Notes: generated by a model from the sequence alone, not told the origin. A stretch of 64,000 nt of DNA from Branchiostoma floridae (GCF_000003815.2 NC_049994.1:17909356-17973355); one strand, 5' to 3'. Positions 42,848-55,117 are shown, counted from the stretch's first letter. Numbers and translations: made by a program.

Positions 42848-43384
42848 AATCTCCAAGCAGATGTTGGGAGGACAAATCGTCAGGGAGGCAGTTTGAATCA
42901 AACTTTGACACAGAAAAATATATCTATATATCAATGGTTTATTCAAACATACATATACATACATACATGGACATACTAAAACAACGTTGCAGCCTTTCAT
43001 ACAATGCTGTAAAACTGGCTGAATTAAGTTAGTTTTAGTCTTAAAAACATCTTAATATATACAACATAACATATTTAACAATAATTGATGCACACGAAGG
43101 CTAACATGAGCAGTAATCAAGATTCCATGTAGTAGTCATGTGACTATAAACAGGCTATAAATCAGTATTTAAGAGTGTGGACAAGTATGGAATAGCACTG
43201 TTTCTGTACCTATCATGTCTGGCAAAAGGTATGCTAAGCTCGAGCCCTCGTTTTAAGTCTTTGTTGTGAACTTCATTACGGGTAGCTGGCAACCAGCTTC
43301 GAAAAGTGGGTGAATTAAACATTGTAAATGACAGCTAGGAAGACAAAACGGCGTTGCCTCCTCCAATATCTGCTTGGGGATTAT
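42848..43384. mobile_element. Interval bounded by TCTCCAAGCAGATGTTGG ends
   Basis: AATCTCCAAGCAGATGTTGG on the left and CCAATATCTGCTTGGGGATT on the right are inverted. The 500-bp interior has no internal palindrome, so it may be a longer internal-deletion product or two separate insertions. Confidence 0.4.
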
Positions 43385-43599
43385 CTAACAGTTCTTCCTC
43401 TTTGCAAACATTGTCCTGATCTCTAAGCAGTTATTACTGTTATTAGTCTTTCCCCCACATCTGCTTGGAGATTATTTAACAGTTGTTCCTCTGTGCCCAC
43501 ATTGTCCACCCAAAGCCGGGTACTCTGGTAATGTAAACACTGCGAGCCTTTTGTGCTGACCCACCGGACGGTTAGTGGTGCGAGAAATCCTCCCCTGAT

Positions 43600-43960
43600 A
43601 GTCTGTAGAAACAAGACTTAGGCCACACAAAGTCAATAGAATGGTTCTCATTGTCTTAAGATCCAAACTTTGACGCAAGACGGTGAAACAAAACAGCTAC
43701 TTTTTCTATTGCAATGTGTTGTTTTGCCACATACGCACAACAGTTTATACAACAATCCATCCTTCACTCAGATTTGTAGAAACAAGGCTTAGGCCACACA
43801 AAGTCGATAGGATGGTTTACATTGTCTAAAAACCCGCAATTTGATGCAGGAGGATGGCAAAAAATCACATCCTTTTGTGCGATATGATGTTTTACAACAT
43901 AAGCACTTTTTTCAAGTTTATAAAACAAATCACTATATGTTTTATCATTTTGCGGTAGCC
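43600..43960. repeat. 177-bp tandem duplication
   Basis: TGTAGAAACAAG(A/G)CTTAGGCC then ACACAAAGTC(A/G)ATAG(A/G)ATGGTT occurs at about 43603 and 43778, each followed by a TTTTGCCACATACGCAC or TTTTACAACATAAGCAC block. Confidence 0.75.
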
Positions 43961-44559
43961 GACGGCGATTTTTTTAAAAACAGTGATAAGAATTGTTGTT
44001 TATCTTTAGTTTGTCTCTCAAATCACCTACGGAGTCCCAAAGCAAAATAAATCATATATAACACATGTCACAATATGCATCTTCAGCCTAGTTTATGCAG
44101 TGGCGCCCCTTGGCGGTTAGTATGCGAACTACTGCGCAATGCCCCTCGTTTGTGTACTCGGACATGTCCCTTGTAAGACTAAGAATAAGTCTATAATTTT
44201 TGTTCAGAGTCTATAATTCTTTTGTCGCCAGGTCCACTTTATGATACCAGAAGTACATGTCAAAGTTTTTTCAAGATTTTCTTTTTCATGCGATATGAAA
44301 AAAAATCTTGACACAAACTCTCTCCTACAACCGTGTAATTTAAGGTTGAAGTTCAAACGCGAATAGAAATACCAGGCTGAAACGCTGACATTCTTCTTTT
44401 TCTTCGTTCCTGTTTTGGAGTACATTCCAAAGAAAGACCAACATTGTCCGATCCGCTAACTTTAAACATGCCAGGCATATTTCGGAGTCCTGGCCAAAAC
44501 GCGGAGTACAGACGACTCACATAGTTCCAGACTCAAAAGACGAAAATTCCCGTCTCCTG

Positions 44560-45408
44560 CCGTGCATGTTAAAGAGGGCGGCCGCGACTTCCGCAACGTC
44601 AAAACACAAAGGTGTATTCAAGGGGGTGGCATTGGGTTTCCGTCGCCATGGCAACCGCTATGGCGTCACCCATGCGCGGGAAAAGGTACCTGTCAGAGCG
44701 GCCATGTTGCACAATGGCGGCGGGGCGACGATTTTTAATCTCATGAATGTGTCGCGGGTTTGACGACTTGTTTTTGTTTTTTGGCGTACATTTAGCAAAC
44801 AAAGTTTGTTTACTTGCTGTGTGAAAGTGAACTTTCACCTCTCGTTTCCGCCCCTCCCACCCCGCTCGCTCATTGGACCGGACGTAATTCGTCCCTTTGT
44901 CGTCTTTTTGATTTGTCCTCTACTGTGTCAAGGGTTCGAGGGGACCGACTCAAACTTACAGTTCACACCGCACTTGAAGATATCAAACTAAACTCATATC
45001 CCTTAGAGTTACATAATACTTTTGAGAACGTCCCAACAACGTCAACAGCATACACACGAGCTACATTTCTGAAGTATTTAATACTTTCGTCGAATTTAGT
45101 GGTTTAAAACTCCATGTTCTACAGACAAAAGTTGAAGTTTTGAGCCGGTGCCGGCCCGTTCGCGGGACAGGTAACTCAGTGTTGTGTACTTTAGCACACT
45201 GCGCCGCGCTGTGGAGTCTCTCGGTGAAGTCTTTTGATCTCAGCTCCCTACCTGGTAATCATCCTGTCTTACATACACCTGAAGACGATCACTCTCCTTG
45301 TCGTGACGTCTCTCAGTGTCTTAAGACGGAGAGGAAACCTTAAGAAGACTGTGAGAAGACGCGGGTGGAGGGTTACGTACTACAGGACCCAACATGCCTG
45401 CTGTGTGA
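44560..45408 (+). promoter_or_regulatory. Candidate promoter and 5' exon of PRR15-like gene 2
   Basis: GTCGCCATGGCAAC (44642-44655) is a near-palindromic RFX X-box. GCGGCCATGTTGCACAATGG then CGGC carries YY1-type sites. The region is CpG-rich compared with its neighbours. At about 45408 GTGTGAA|GTAAGTG could be the donor of a noncoding first exon. No TATA box was identified. Confidence 0.4.
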
Positions 45409-46044
45409 AGTAAGTGGTTTTGTTGTTTGGTGGTCTTCTCGGTTTACCCCGGCAGGTTTTCTGTGCGGTGTTTGCCGAGTAGGCAGGTGAAAAGTGGGGC
45501 TGAAATTTCCTACAAAAAAACAAGATCGCAAGACGTAAACCTTAAGATATTTCCTGATTAAGGTAAGGTTGGGGACCTATTTAAGAGCAAGACGTAAAGC
45601 GTAAACCTTGTGAACTGTTTGAAGTACAGTGAAAAGGTTCTTCTTTGTTTAATGTCGGCTCGGTTCTCTGTTTGCGCGAGGATTTTATGTTTCACGGATT
45701 CCTTCACATGTACGCAGTTCACCTGAGGGGCACGGACAGCGTCACCTCGGGTGACTGGGAATCGAACTCGGGACCTTACGTACGTACGTACGTTACCGGG
45801 TACCTTTGCCCCGGGCACATACATTACACGTACGTGTTGTCACGATCTAATATTTCGTATTTTATTGACCCGCAGGAGTTGCTGTGTGTGTGCTTTTCTT
45901 GTGTGAGGCGAGACACCGCTAACGTACTACCACAGACCAACCGGACCGGTTCTCCGGGATCAGACCTTAAGTGGTGCGCTGTTGTTGCCAACGTTGTGTC
46001 GGGCGTTTTCCCACGGTGTTCGGAGCCCAGGTGGGATTAGAACC

Positions 46045-46437
46045 ATGGATCACCGCGCCAGAAAATGGTGGAACAGACTGCTCGGGAGAAAATCGCGAGG
46101 CGACTCGAAAGATCGGAAGGATTCGCGTGGAAGCGGGGCAGGTCCGTACAAGGAGGACTCAGACGCGGAGAACAGAAAACCCGACGAGCTGCCAAACGGG
46201 AGAAAAAGCGGCAGCCAGACGTCCAAGAGCGCGCAGGTTCGCTCCAAGTGCAACCCGAAGCTCGCAGAGAGTTCTAACAGCGAACTGTCCAAGTCTCAGC
46301 AGTCCGGTCCATGGAGACACCACCTCAGCGTGTCCCACTCCGGACGATTTAAGGAGAAAAGAAAACAGCGAGGAACTGTCTCTGATCGGCCCGAACTCTA
46401 CAACGGACCGCCCAAACCTCTAGAGACGGACCTATGA
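46045..46437 (+). CDS. PRR15-like protein 2 (130 aa)
   Basis: The start is AACCATGG, a good context. The frame stays open upstream to 45982, but that adds residues without similarity. The protein begins MDHRARKWWNRLLGRKSRGD: tandem Trp and basic residues as in PRR15. A central VRSKCNPKLAESSNSELSKS block matches gene 1's RSKVNPHLADSSNKIIRKSD. LSVSHSGRFKEKRKQRGTVS then DRPEL carries the SGRFKEKRK family motif, and the end is PLETDL. Length is close to vertebrate PRR15 (about 130 aa). The two genes are 6 kb apart, same strand, so likely a tandem pair. Role unknown. Confidence 0.8.
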   Translation: MDHRARKWWNRLLGRKSRGDSKDRKDSRGSGAGPYKEDSDAENRKPDELPNGRKSGSQTSKSAQVRSKCNPKLAESSNSELSKSQQSGPWRHHLSVSHSGRFKEKRKQRGTVSDRPELYNGPPKPLETDL

Positions 46438-47660
46438 GGATTGTACATAACAGCAGAGGACAAATTTGTTTCCATTCTGTATACATGTAATGTAAATAAG
46501 GACTCAAGTGATTGCATTTGTTATAATGTGTGCTTGTGTGAGAGAGAAAATGGAGACCACTGACGACAACTTTCCACGTCGTCGCCTGCCAAGAAACAAT
46601 TCCAATATCTTCTTGATCAAAAGAAGTTTGTACAGACGAATTGTTAGGATGAATTCTGTGACAAAAATGCAACGTCGACAACTGCTTATAAAATCAAGAT
46701 ATCTAAATGCTTATAAATTAGACATGATTGTACATCGCCTAAGGCAACAACGAACTGAACAAGAAACCACGAAACTTCTTAAGGCTTAAGACCACTCTTG
46801 TCTTCATGGACTAAAGACGCACCCCGCAAAAAATACAACAAGGACGGTTTATACAATCCCTTTGTTTCCATTCATGTCAGCTAAGGAAATTTCTGAGCTT
46901 GTTTAAAGTTCGGCCGCCATCTTGAATTGGATGTCCCCCTTTGTCGGTCGGCTCTTTTATGGACTTTTTAAAGCGACTTTAATGCAAATGGAACCCGCCC
47001 TTCAATCTGGCTACAGCAGGGACAAGCTTTGTTGTCAATAATTCAAGAAACATTTTTGGAAATCTACTACGACTAGAAATATTGTTGCTGTTTAATTATG
47101 TGCGTCTTAAGTCATACTCGAAACTTAAGAGTTTCAAGAGCAGGTCTCAACTACTTGAAAACCCACCAAACTGAATGTCTAAGACGCTTCCAAGACGGCG
47201 CAACAACCTTGGAATTTACGGACTCCTTAGCCGACGTCTTACGTGACACTTGCATCATACAGCCTGTTCTTGTCGACCGTAAGCCTCCATGGATACGTCT
47301 ATAAGATTGGGCGACACAAGATAATCGTCTTTGAACAGCGAGTCATAACTTAAGGAACACCAAAGGAAACATGACATTGGAACCCATGTCTTACTTAGTC
47401 AATGTCTTCGACAAGACACCTTCCTCAAACTTACATCACAAACATCTTCAAGATTAGGAGAGCACATCGTCTTTAAAACCTACACGGAAGGTAAACAATC
47501 CTTAAACACAACCGTGCCTAAGAGCACGACTGACTGAGACTACACTAAAGAACAGAGGAGAGGACACATCGAGACTACAATGAACAGTGAGAAAATGGAA
47601 CACTAGAAATGCCAGACATCGCCCGCAAACCCGTCCCTAGCCACAGCGCTGACACGGTAG
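46438..47660 (+). other. Downstream of PRR15-like gene 2
   Basis: Probably 3' UTR at first, then intergenic. GGCCGCCATCTTGAA (46911) is a YY1-type site. Frames at 46508-46789 and 47098-47304 lack recognisable features. CTTAAGAC-like words recur but form no clean repeat. Confidence 0.4.
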
Positions 47661-47687
47661 GACGGACATGTTATTTATGTGTTTATG

Positions 47688-48085
47688 GTCAGACTATTTG
47701 CCAAGCACTATCTGTTGCTGAGGTCGGCATCCGAGCTAGATCTAAAACAACACAACATTGCGGCCGACATTTGAGCTTATCTGTATGTACTCTGATTCAA
47801 TATTGTGCATAGTACGTTGAGGGCACAAACTGTAGGAAACTTTAGAGAGTTAGTGGATTATTTTGTGGAGGGCCCATTTAAAGTAAAACTTAAACTATTT
47901 GCCAACCACTATCTGTTTCTGTTTTTTGAGGTTGGCTCCAAAAGAACACAATATTGTGGTCAACATTCGAGATACCTGTATCAGTGCATGTTCCAATATT
48001 GTGCATAGCACTCTGTAGGCATAAACTGTAATAAACCTTAGAAAGTTAGTAGATTATTTTGTATGGGGTCCTTTTAAAGTACCCG
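47688..48085. repeat. 197-bp tandem duplication
   Basis: CTATTTGCCAAGCACTATCT then GTTGCTGAGGTCGGC recurs as CTATTTGCCAACCACTATCT then GTTTCTGTTTTTTGAGGTTG. CAATATTGTGCATAG and AGTTAGTGGATTATTTTGT also recur. Units start near 47692 and 47892. Confidence 0.8.
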
Positions 48086-48429
48086 CATGCAACCCTAGTA
48101 CTCACACACCTGTATGTGAGAACAGTACCTCTACCCGTACCTCCTTACTCTTACATCCGGTTCAAAACACTCAAAAACGCAGCCATGTTTACAACTCAAT
48201 TTTTCCAAATAACCCGCAGCAAAAAAAATCAGCGATTTAAACAAGACCGATCGGTTTGTTTTGGGCGCTAATTATGCCCCGATTTGCTGATTAGATAAGG
48301 AAAAACGACGGCGGTGTCTCGGGAAGAGGTATTAGGAGTAAACCGAGAGGTCTGGGCGGTGGGAACGCTGGAGGGTTGATTGTTGTTAGCTAGTCAGCCG
48401 TGGTGGGGCAACCTTGTCGCACAAAGGTA

Positions 48430-48793
48430 CCTTTCATACAGTAGAAACAACAGGGCGTGTGAGATGGAGACAACGGGGACACTCTCTCTGTCTTTAGTAA
48501 TCTCGTACACGTCTTAAGTATCCACCAGACTTCTTTAATGTCTTAAGTCTCCTCTAGGTCTCCTTCAGTGGCCAATTAATAAGTAGAAATTGCCCCAATA
48601 GGTTGAATGATTCATACAGCAAAAACAACAGGGCGTGTGGGACGGAGACAACTGGTCTCTCTGTCTGCCTTCGGTAATCTCTTACACGTCTTAAAGTAAG
48701 TGTCCACCAGACGTCTTTAACGTCTTAGGACTCCCCTAGACCCTCTTGAGTTGCCAAATAATAAGTAGAAATTGCCCAAATAGGCTGAATGAT
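48430..48793. repeat. 180-bp tandem duplication
   Basis: TTCATACAG...AACAACAGGGCGTGTG then GA(G/C)(A/G)TGGAGACAAC..., CACGTCTTAA, CCACCAGAC and AATAAGTAGAAATTGCCC occur in two successive units starting near 48432 and 48611. Confidence 0.85.
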
Positions 48794-49049
48794 TTGCAAG
48801 AGGAGTTGGTTGGCCCAGGATTGTTCCCTAAGACCTGTTGATTACTTTGGCAAATTAGATATTTGCCTCATCAGGCCAATTTCTGTTATTTTAAGCCACT
48901 TAGAGAACCAACGCATTCTGGAGCTTAACACAAAAATGGTCAGCATGTCTTAAATTCACAAACTCAAACTTAAAATGTCTAGTTGTCAAATCATTTTATC
49001 CTATTGGCCCTAAAACGGCTACTTCAGAATGTTTCCAAATTATAAATGT

Positions 49050-49425
49050 ATACGTCATATGTTCGCATTTATTTGGGGTTGACACAGCAAAAAAGGATAC
49101 TCAGTTGAAACTACAATACTACAAAAATAAGTCATTGTTTACAAACGTGTGTGTAAAGATATCCTTAGATTTACAACTCAAAGGGATCTCAAATTTGCGT
49201 GTGATACGGATAATATGAACAGACTCTTTACAATTAAAGTGTGGTGGCCAATACGTCATACGTTTGTATTAGATGGGGTTGACACAGCAAAAAAGGATTC
49301 GTAAACAAGAATAAAGTATTGTCTATCCTCCAATTTTCACGCTGAAAGAACTCTCAAAATTCCGTGTGACACAGATGATATATATATGAAAAGTCTCTTT
49401 ACAATTAAAGATTCTTACGTCATGT
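49050..49425. repeat. About 200-bp tandem duplication
   Basis: TACGTCATA(T/C)G...GGGGTTGACACAGCAAAAAA then GGAT occurs at about 49051 and 49253. GTGTGA(T/C)AC(G/A)GA(T/)... then TCTTTACAATTAAAG closes each unit. Confidence 0.8.
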
Positions 49426-51104
49426 TCCTTTGTGAGAAAGCAACCACTAAGAAACGTTTCCTTTATCAGAAAGACTTTTCGTCAACCACTAAGAAAACAA
49501 CACGCCATTTTCAGCCAGCCCGACTGTTTTGGGTCAGGCCTGTCCAGTCTTACCGCCCTTATTATTTAGATTTATGTCCTTCAGACAACACGCCGTTTAC
49601 AGAGCCGATTTTACAATGGCTGGAGAGGATCTAGAACCCACGGATTACCCCAAATACCTCTTCTTTAGAACCGCCGATATTGGAGGGTTTTAGGGGGAAA
49701 ATTACCGACCAGCTCTGGCTATTATGGTGGAAACATTTGTGTAATGACTGGATTGTAGTTGGGGCAATAAGGCTGCTCTGTTATCACGTTATGACCTATA
49801 CTTGTTGAAACACGCCCCCCTCCCCCCAACAACCACCTGTTAACTGTCCGCCATGATGGATTTCAAGGTCGCCTTTATGACCTCCAAAGTTGCTCAAAAC
49901 GCCGTTATTTCTGCTCGGAAACAAAATATTTAGAACATATGTTTTATTGATTGTTCATTGTTTAAGCCTAGTATTGTTCTTCGATCCAGGTGCTACAAAA
50001 ATCTCAAATTGAAGGAAACAAGAGAATGAGCTGTAATAGTAAAGACTGATCGAGAACAAACACTACAAATTCTATCACACACGCTCTGTATACTGCATAA
50101 TAATTCTTGCCTAAAATCATGTTAACTAAAGAAAAGAAGAAATGTAAACTGAAAAGCAAATGAAAAACAAACCATATAAAAACGTTTATGTCAGACATGT
50201 TTGACCCCTGACCCAAAATGGCGGCGCCAGAAGCCTTAACAATGCGCCATTCATGTCTGGCCGTGGACGTGAACAAACTCCCTTTCATACACATTCCACC
50301 GCCACTGGCTGGAATTTACAGCAAAATCGTCTGAGAATAGTCAACATTATGCGGGAATTTCACCCATTTCCGTGCTCTTCAATGTATCCTTGTTCTGGCC
50401 TAGAAATATAGGACCAAAGCAGAAAGCATTTTTTTTTTGAGAACTGAAAACTTCTTAAAGCATCTAGGAAACAAAAAAGGCACACTGATAGAAGTCCTTA
50501 TTAATTTCCAGATTATGCTAGATTTTGGCTCAGTTTTTATTGAATGTGTCACTGATCCTGAATTATCATCATGACCACAGTGGGTACAATTGTTCCTTAT
50601 TTCCGTTTATGTTTCTATGACTGAAATTGCATTTTTTTGGGTTTAATTTATGTCGGAAACAAAGAAGAACTAGGGGCTAAATGAAGTTTTTATTTCTATG
50701 TTAGGCAATAATTTTTGCCAATTTGATGAATTAAAGACTAGTGAGTTGGAAAACTTCTAACGTCCAATAAAAAAAGGCAAACAGAAAAAATACTATTGTT
50801 GACGTCAGTAATATGAGATGATTATCAGTGCCAAGCTCATTACATTGTTTATATCGGCAGAGATGTAAATGTGGAAAGATTCGGTTGTTAATTGGTTAAT
50901 GATTTGAATCTATGTCTTTGTTTCTCGCAAAATCATGAAATATGTGGTAATGCAAAACGTACTGCGCCTTGTAACAATATGTATTGATGTACCACCATCT
51001 GTGTGCTCACAACTGGTGAGAGCTAATTGCAAGTCAGACATTTTGTGAATTTTCTATGCATATGGTAAAATGTAACACTTGTTCACTTTCTTCCGCCTAG
51101 TGAC
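49426..51104. other. Non-genic stretch
   Basis: AAAATGGCGGCGCC (50215) is a YY1-type site on a locally GC-rich patch; a minus-strand frame beginning MCMKGSLFTSTARHEWRIVK (50294-50004) crosses it, without family features. The rest is AT-rich with no supported exon. Confidence 0.4.
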
Positions 51105-51245
51105 CCATATCCGTTGTTGTTTTTAAAAGGGTACTTAGGGTATTAAGTTGACGAACGGCGGTCTCAAGTTGCAATATTTTCAAAATATTGCAGTTTTAAA
51201 CCACCGTCCGCCGACCATACAATACCCTGTTCTTAAAAACAATGG
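51105..51245. mobile_element. Hairpin MITE, ATATCCGTTGTT family, copy 2
   Basis: CATATCCGTTGTTGTTTTTA then AAAGGGTACTTAGGGTATT pairs with AATACCCTGTTCTTAAAAAC. The centre TTGCAATATTTTCAAAATAT then TGCA is a palindrome, as in 6866-7062. Confidence 0.7.
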
Positions 51246-52770
51246 AAAACCCGTGAAAAAAGTAAACAAGCGTTACATATCGAGTCACAAGAGAGAGAAA
51301 ATAGGAATATAGATCAAGTGTCACAAAAGTTGAACTCGGTAAATAAGAACCTTTGAGACCATAGGAATCTGTACCATGGTCATGATCCATGATCTAAGGT
51401 ATGATCTATTCTCACGTTGTTGACCAACATTCTTGTGCTTGTTAATGTTTTTAAGATACCGAAACTATTTGTCTTCAAATGTTGGTTTCAAGAAACCCTT
51501 GTCTGATTGTAAGCTGAAGATATCATGTCATAAGTTTGTATATGTTAATAAGCGTTCTGTACTTTGAGAGCTACGCAGAACTATGGATTGTATATATGAT
51601 TCTTAATGTTGTTGATTTTAGCGACTGTTCAAATTGTTGTTTATATAGAAGCTTTTTTTTGTACAAATTTGATCAAATAAAATAGATTTTATCGATGCCC
51701 CGAGGGGCGATTTTCAATCCAATGTTTCATAGTCTTTATTTTGACTCTTGTAACAAAAATGTATTATATTCATATTGCTTTGATTTTAAGGGATATACTT
51801 GTGCTGAGTATGGCAAAAATAGAATGATAAGAATCAAAGACAAGCTAAGATAGTTTGTCTCTAAGACAGAACATTCTTCTACAAAAAAAACCCCTTCAAA
51901 CATATAGCGGAACTAAATCAAGCAACTATACGAATAAGACCCTTTAGGTAATGAAAGTAACAACAATATCTTGATAAAAATACATAATTCATGCAAATTC
52001 GTAGCCCCTTTCCAAAATGTTTTGTTACAAGTGGTGTTGACAAGAATTTTATCGTAGAGAAGACAGGCATTTATTCGTATAGATATAGATCTTACATGCT
52101 TACATGTCCATACCAACACAGATGAACTATCAAGATAATATTCAGGATGCCCAAGTCGAGGATTGAAAACTGTCCTTATTTTGGGTCCGTAAGTCAAATT
52201 AATACGTTGTAAATCACAGTTCAAACTTTTTTCAGGCTGTACAAATTTGTATTGACTAGCAACATGAATCTTGTTTGTTTGTTTTATTACGATCTCCATT
52301 AGTGTACATTATCTTGACACTACTCTTCCTGGAGTCATACATGCATAATAAGATAAAATTGAAATACATGAAATAAAAAACAACTTAACAACAAATGCAG
52401 ATAATTTAGCGTAAAATTATAAGGAGAGATCAGAGGTCAAAACAAAGAAACCAAAGTGATCATACATTACAAAAAAATGAATAGCAGGAGAACTTAACTT
52501 AGTTGAATGAACACAGATCCAATCAAAAGTAAGTCATTATAATAACAAAACATAAATATCGAACTTAGATATACTGAAAACTTAAAATTGTTACCATCAT
52601 AAGTTCAAGGGTTGCCTTTTGTCTCGTGTTTTGTCTTGACTTTTCTTATTTTGTTTCCTATCGGACTACCTAAAAATTGTCTTCACCATTTGTTTATTGA
52701 TTCATAGTTTTGGGTTGAAAATACTCTTTCTCAGTGTCACTAACAAAAGGTAGTGGATGTGAAGCCGGTT
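51246..52770. other. Non-genic AT-rich stretch
   Basis: No gene, repeat pair or hairpin recognised. The minus frame 51913-52299 has no motifs. Confidence 0.4.
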
Positions 52771-52972
52771 GACCTTTATTCGTGGGGTAACCCATATCCG
52801 TTGTTTGTAAAAACAGGGTATCTAGGTATATCAAGTCGACGGATATCGACTGCAAACTGCAACATTTTCGAAATATTCTAAAATAAAGCACAGCCCTTCG
52901 ACTTTGTATACCTAAATACCCTGTCTTTAACATCAACGGATATAGGTTACCCCACGGATAAAGGTGAACAAG
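52771..52972. mobile_element. Hairpin MITE, ATATCCGTTGTT family, copy 3
   Basis: GACCTTTATTCGTGGGGTAA then CCCATATCCGTTGTT pairs with AACGGATATAGGTTACCCCA then CGGATAAAGGTGAAC. An inner arm CAGGGTATCTAGGTATA is mirrored by TATACCTAAATACCCTG. Confidence 0.8.
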
Positions 52973-53307
52973 CGTTACCTGACCGTTTTTATAATCTATC
53001 TAGTGGCTTGAATACCTGTTATTTTGCGTACATGGTTGTATATTCTTGTTTTTGACGACGCCCTTACAAAAACCATTCAGATGTGCATTTCAAAAATACT
53101 ACTGACATTTTGTGAACTTCGTCAGCCATTGTTCGGGGGGAGCGCGTGTTGTGTTTAAAAACACGCCGAACAAAACCACTACCACGCCCATCACAATGGC
53201 TGCGCACCTCCGCCACGTTTGAGGGAGTTTGTGAATGAATGAAGTTTGTGGAAGGTAATTTGGAGTGATATTATCGCAGTCTAGTGCATGTCTCCCAGAC
53301 TCTGGCC

Positions 53308-53473
53308 TAGCCTTTACCAGGCTCCGCAGATCGGTGGTCTAATTGTAGAACCGTCGGTGAGGAAACGTATTCTTCTGGCGGCTAACTCCCCTAGCGTACA
53401 ATAGACTCTATTTGTCCAATTTCTACAATTAGACCACCGATCCGCGGAGCCTGGTACTACTTGGAAGGGGCTA
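53308..53473. mobile_element. TAGCC-type hairpin MITE
   Basis: TAGCCTTTACCAGGCTCCGC then AGATCGGTGGTC pairs with GACCACCGATCCGCGGAGCC then TGGTA. The flanks ACTCTGGCC and CCCCTGGCC agree at seven of nine positions. Core CTAACTCCCCTAGCGTACAA as in 27360-27507. Confidence 0.8.
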
Positions 53474-53510
53474 CCCCTGGCCTGGCAGAATAGTGATTCC
53501 TGACTTTGGC

Positions 53511-53668
53511 TAAGTTAGGAATAAAAGTAGGAGTTAATTGGCCTAGGAGTGAACTTACCGGCCGCGGGATAGACTGCAAAAGACAACTAAAGACCCGTCT
53601 TAACTTATTTGTCCCTATTTGGCCAAATTCTTTTTTTTTAAATCCAGCTGACACGTCTGCTTGGAAAC
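53511..53668. mobile_element. MITE, GGCTAAGTTAGGAAT family, copy 2
   Basis: TTGGCTAAGTTAGGAATAAA, AGGAGTTAATTGGCCTAGGA then GTGAACTTACCGGCC, and CACGTCTGCTTGGAAACTA at the end. Nearly collinear with 32598-32752. Confidence 0.75.
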
Positions 53669-53789
53669 TAATTGTAGACTTGATGGCCTTATGGTTGGAT
53701 CCTTGGACTGAGTTCTTTATTGATATTCTAATGTATTTTTGCTATTGAATGATTACCGTTGTACATAATGGGTACAAATAATTGCAGTG

Positions 53790-53960
53790 GAAATAACATG
53801 TAATGAATTAATGAATGAAGCAATGAGTGAGTGAATGAAGTAATGAAGTCATGTTTGGATGTGGTCTTTAAGTATGAAACGATGAATGAAGTAATTAATA
53901 TGTAACGAATGAAGGAAAGAATGAGGTAACAAACGAAGTCATGAAAGCATGATAAAGTCC
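53790..53960. repeat. GAATGAAGTAAT microsatellite-like tract
   Basis: Loose repeats of GAATGAAG, GAGTGA and GAAGTAATGAA. The antisense frame here is low-complexity. Confidence 0.8.
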
Positions 53961-54289
53961 CATTATCGCCCACAACGTTTCTGAAGCGAGGCTACTCAGC
54001 TATGTATGAATTTCAAGTGGCTGAGTGGTGTTGGGTTACATGACGTCATTATGAGCTCATGTGGAAAGAAGCGAGTCCGTGAGTGGGGCTATTGTGACGT
54101 CATTGTTTGAGCAAAATCAGTCAGACGTCGGAGTTAAGAGGCAAACGGAACCTACATGTAGCACAAAGACGTTTGTAAATACAAATTTCGTAAAACAAAA
54201 ACTATGTTGTTAATTCGTTATTAGTAACATTTGTTGGTATGTTTGTATTATACATCCGGTAAACCGCTTTATGGCGTAACACTTCAGGT

Positions 54290-54545
54290 TTGAGAGAGAG
54301 GGGGGGGGGGAGACAGAGAGAGGGGGGGGGGGAGATAGAGAGAAAGAGAGAGAGAGAGAGAAAGAGGGGGAGACAGAGAGACAGAAAGAGAGGGGGCAGA
54401 GAGAGGAGAGAGACAGAGAGAGACAGACAGACAGAAAGACAGACAGACAGACAGACAGATAAAGAGAGAGACAGACAGAGAGTAAGGGAGAGAGAGGGGG
54501 AGAGATAGAGAGGGGAGAGAGAGAGAGAAACAGAGAGTGAGAAAG
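54290..54545. repeat. Purine-rich GAGA/ACAG tract
   Basis: Runs of (GA)n, (G)9-11 and (ACAGACAG)n form a 250-bp strand of almost pure purine with ACAG interruptions. All frames across it are artefacts. Confidence 0.95.
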
Positions 54546-54849
54546 TCTCCAAGTCTTATACATATCGGTCAGTATTGACCATTGTAATACCATAACAGAT
54601 CAGCCTTACAGATTCGGCTATGGCTAAACGGTCCCTATTGAAGACCTCAAGTCCCTTTTCTTCAGACGTCTTTGGCCGTTACAAACGGTACCAAAAAGTT
54701 TATAACATCGAGACAAGGCTCGACCTCTGCTTGGAGATAAGTTATATTGCGAGTTGTCCCACCTTCTGTGTGTTTAAGCCCAGCTAAGTGGTATGAACAG
54801 GAAGCGCCTGTGTTTGAGCAGGTCTGGTAACATCATGGCAACGGTCTGA

Positions 54850-54985
54850 TAAAACATCTCTAACTGTACAGCTTGTACATATAACACGCACACATCATAA
54901 CAACGGTCGGATAGAACACCTCTAACTGTACAGCTTGTACATATAACACGCACACATCACAACAACGGTCGGATAGAACATCTCC
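54850..54985. repeat. 63-bp tandem repeat, about two units
   Basis: CTCTAACTGTACAGCTTGTA then CATATAACACGCACACATCA recurs with a 63-bp period and is followed each time by (A)CAACGGTCGGATAGAACA. Confidence 0.9.
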
Positions 54986-55117
54986 AATGGATCAAGAAAC
55001 GAATGGACCAGAAATGGTCACAGATAGCGATGTATACGTTAGAGGCAAGGCCATGGAGAAGCATGCAGACAAAACGTGCATTTGTTTTCTTTTTCATTTT
55101 TTTTCTTAACGCACCAT

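Noticed and set aside
45971-46423. Two further frames overlapping PRR15-like gene 2
   Set aside because: Only one frame shows the WW start, the RSK-x-NP block and SGRFKEKRK shared with gene 1.
46508-46789. Small basic protein of 93 codons downstream of PRR15-like gene 2
   Set aside because: No start context, family motif or repeat in the paralogous locus; it probably lies in the 3' UTR.
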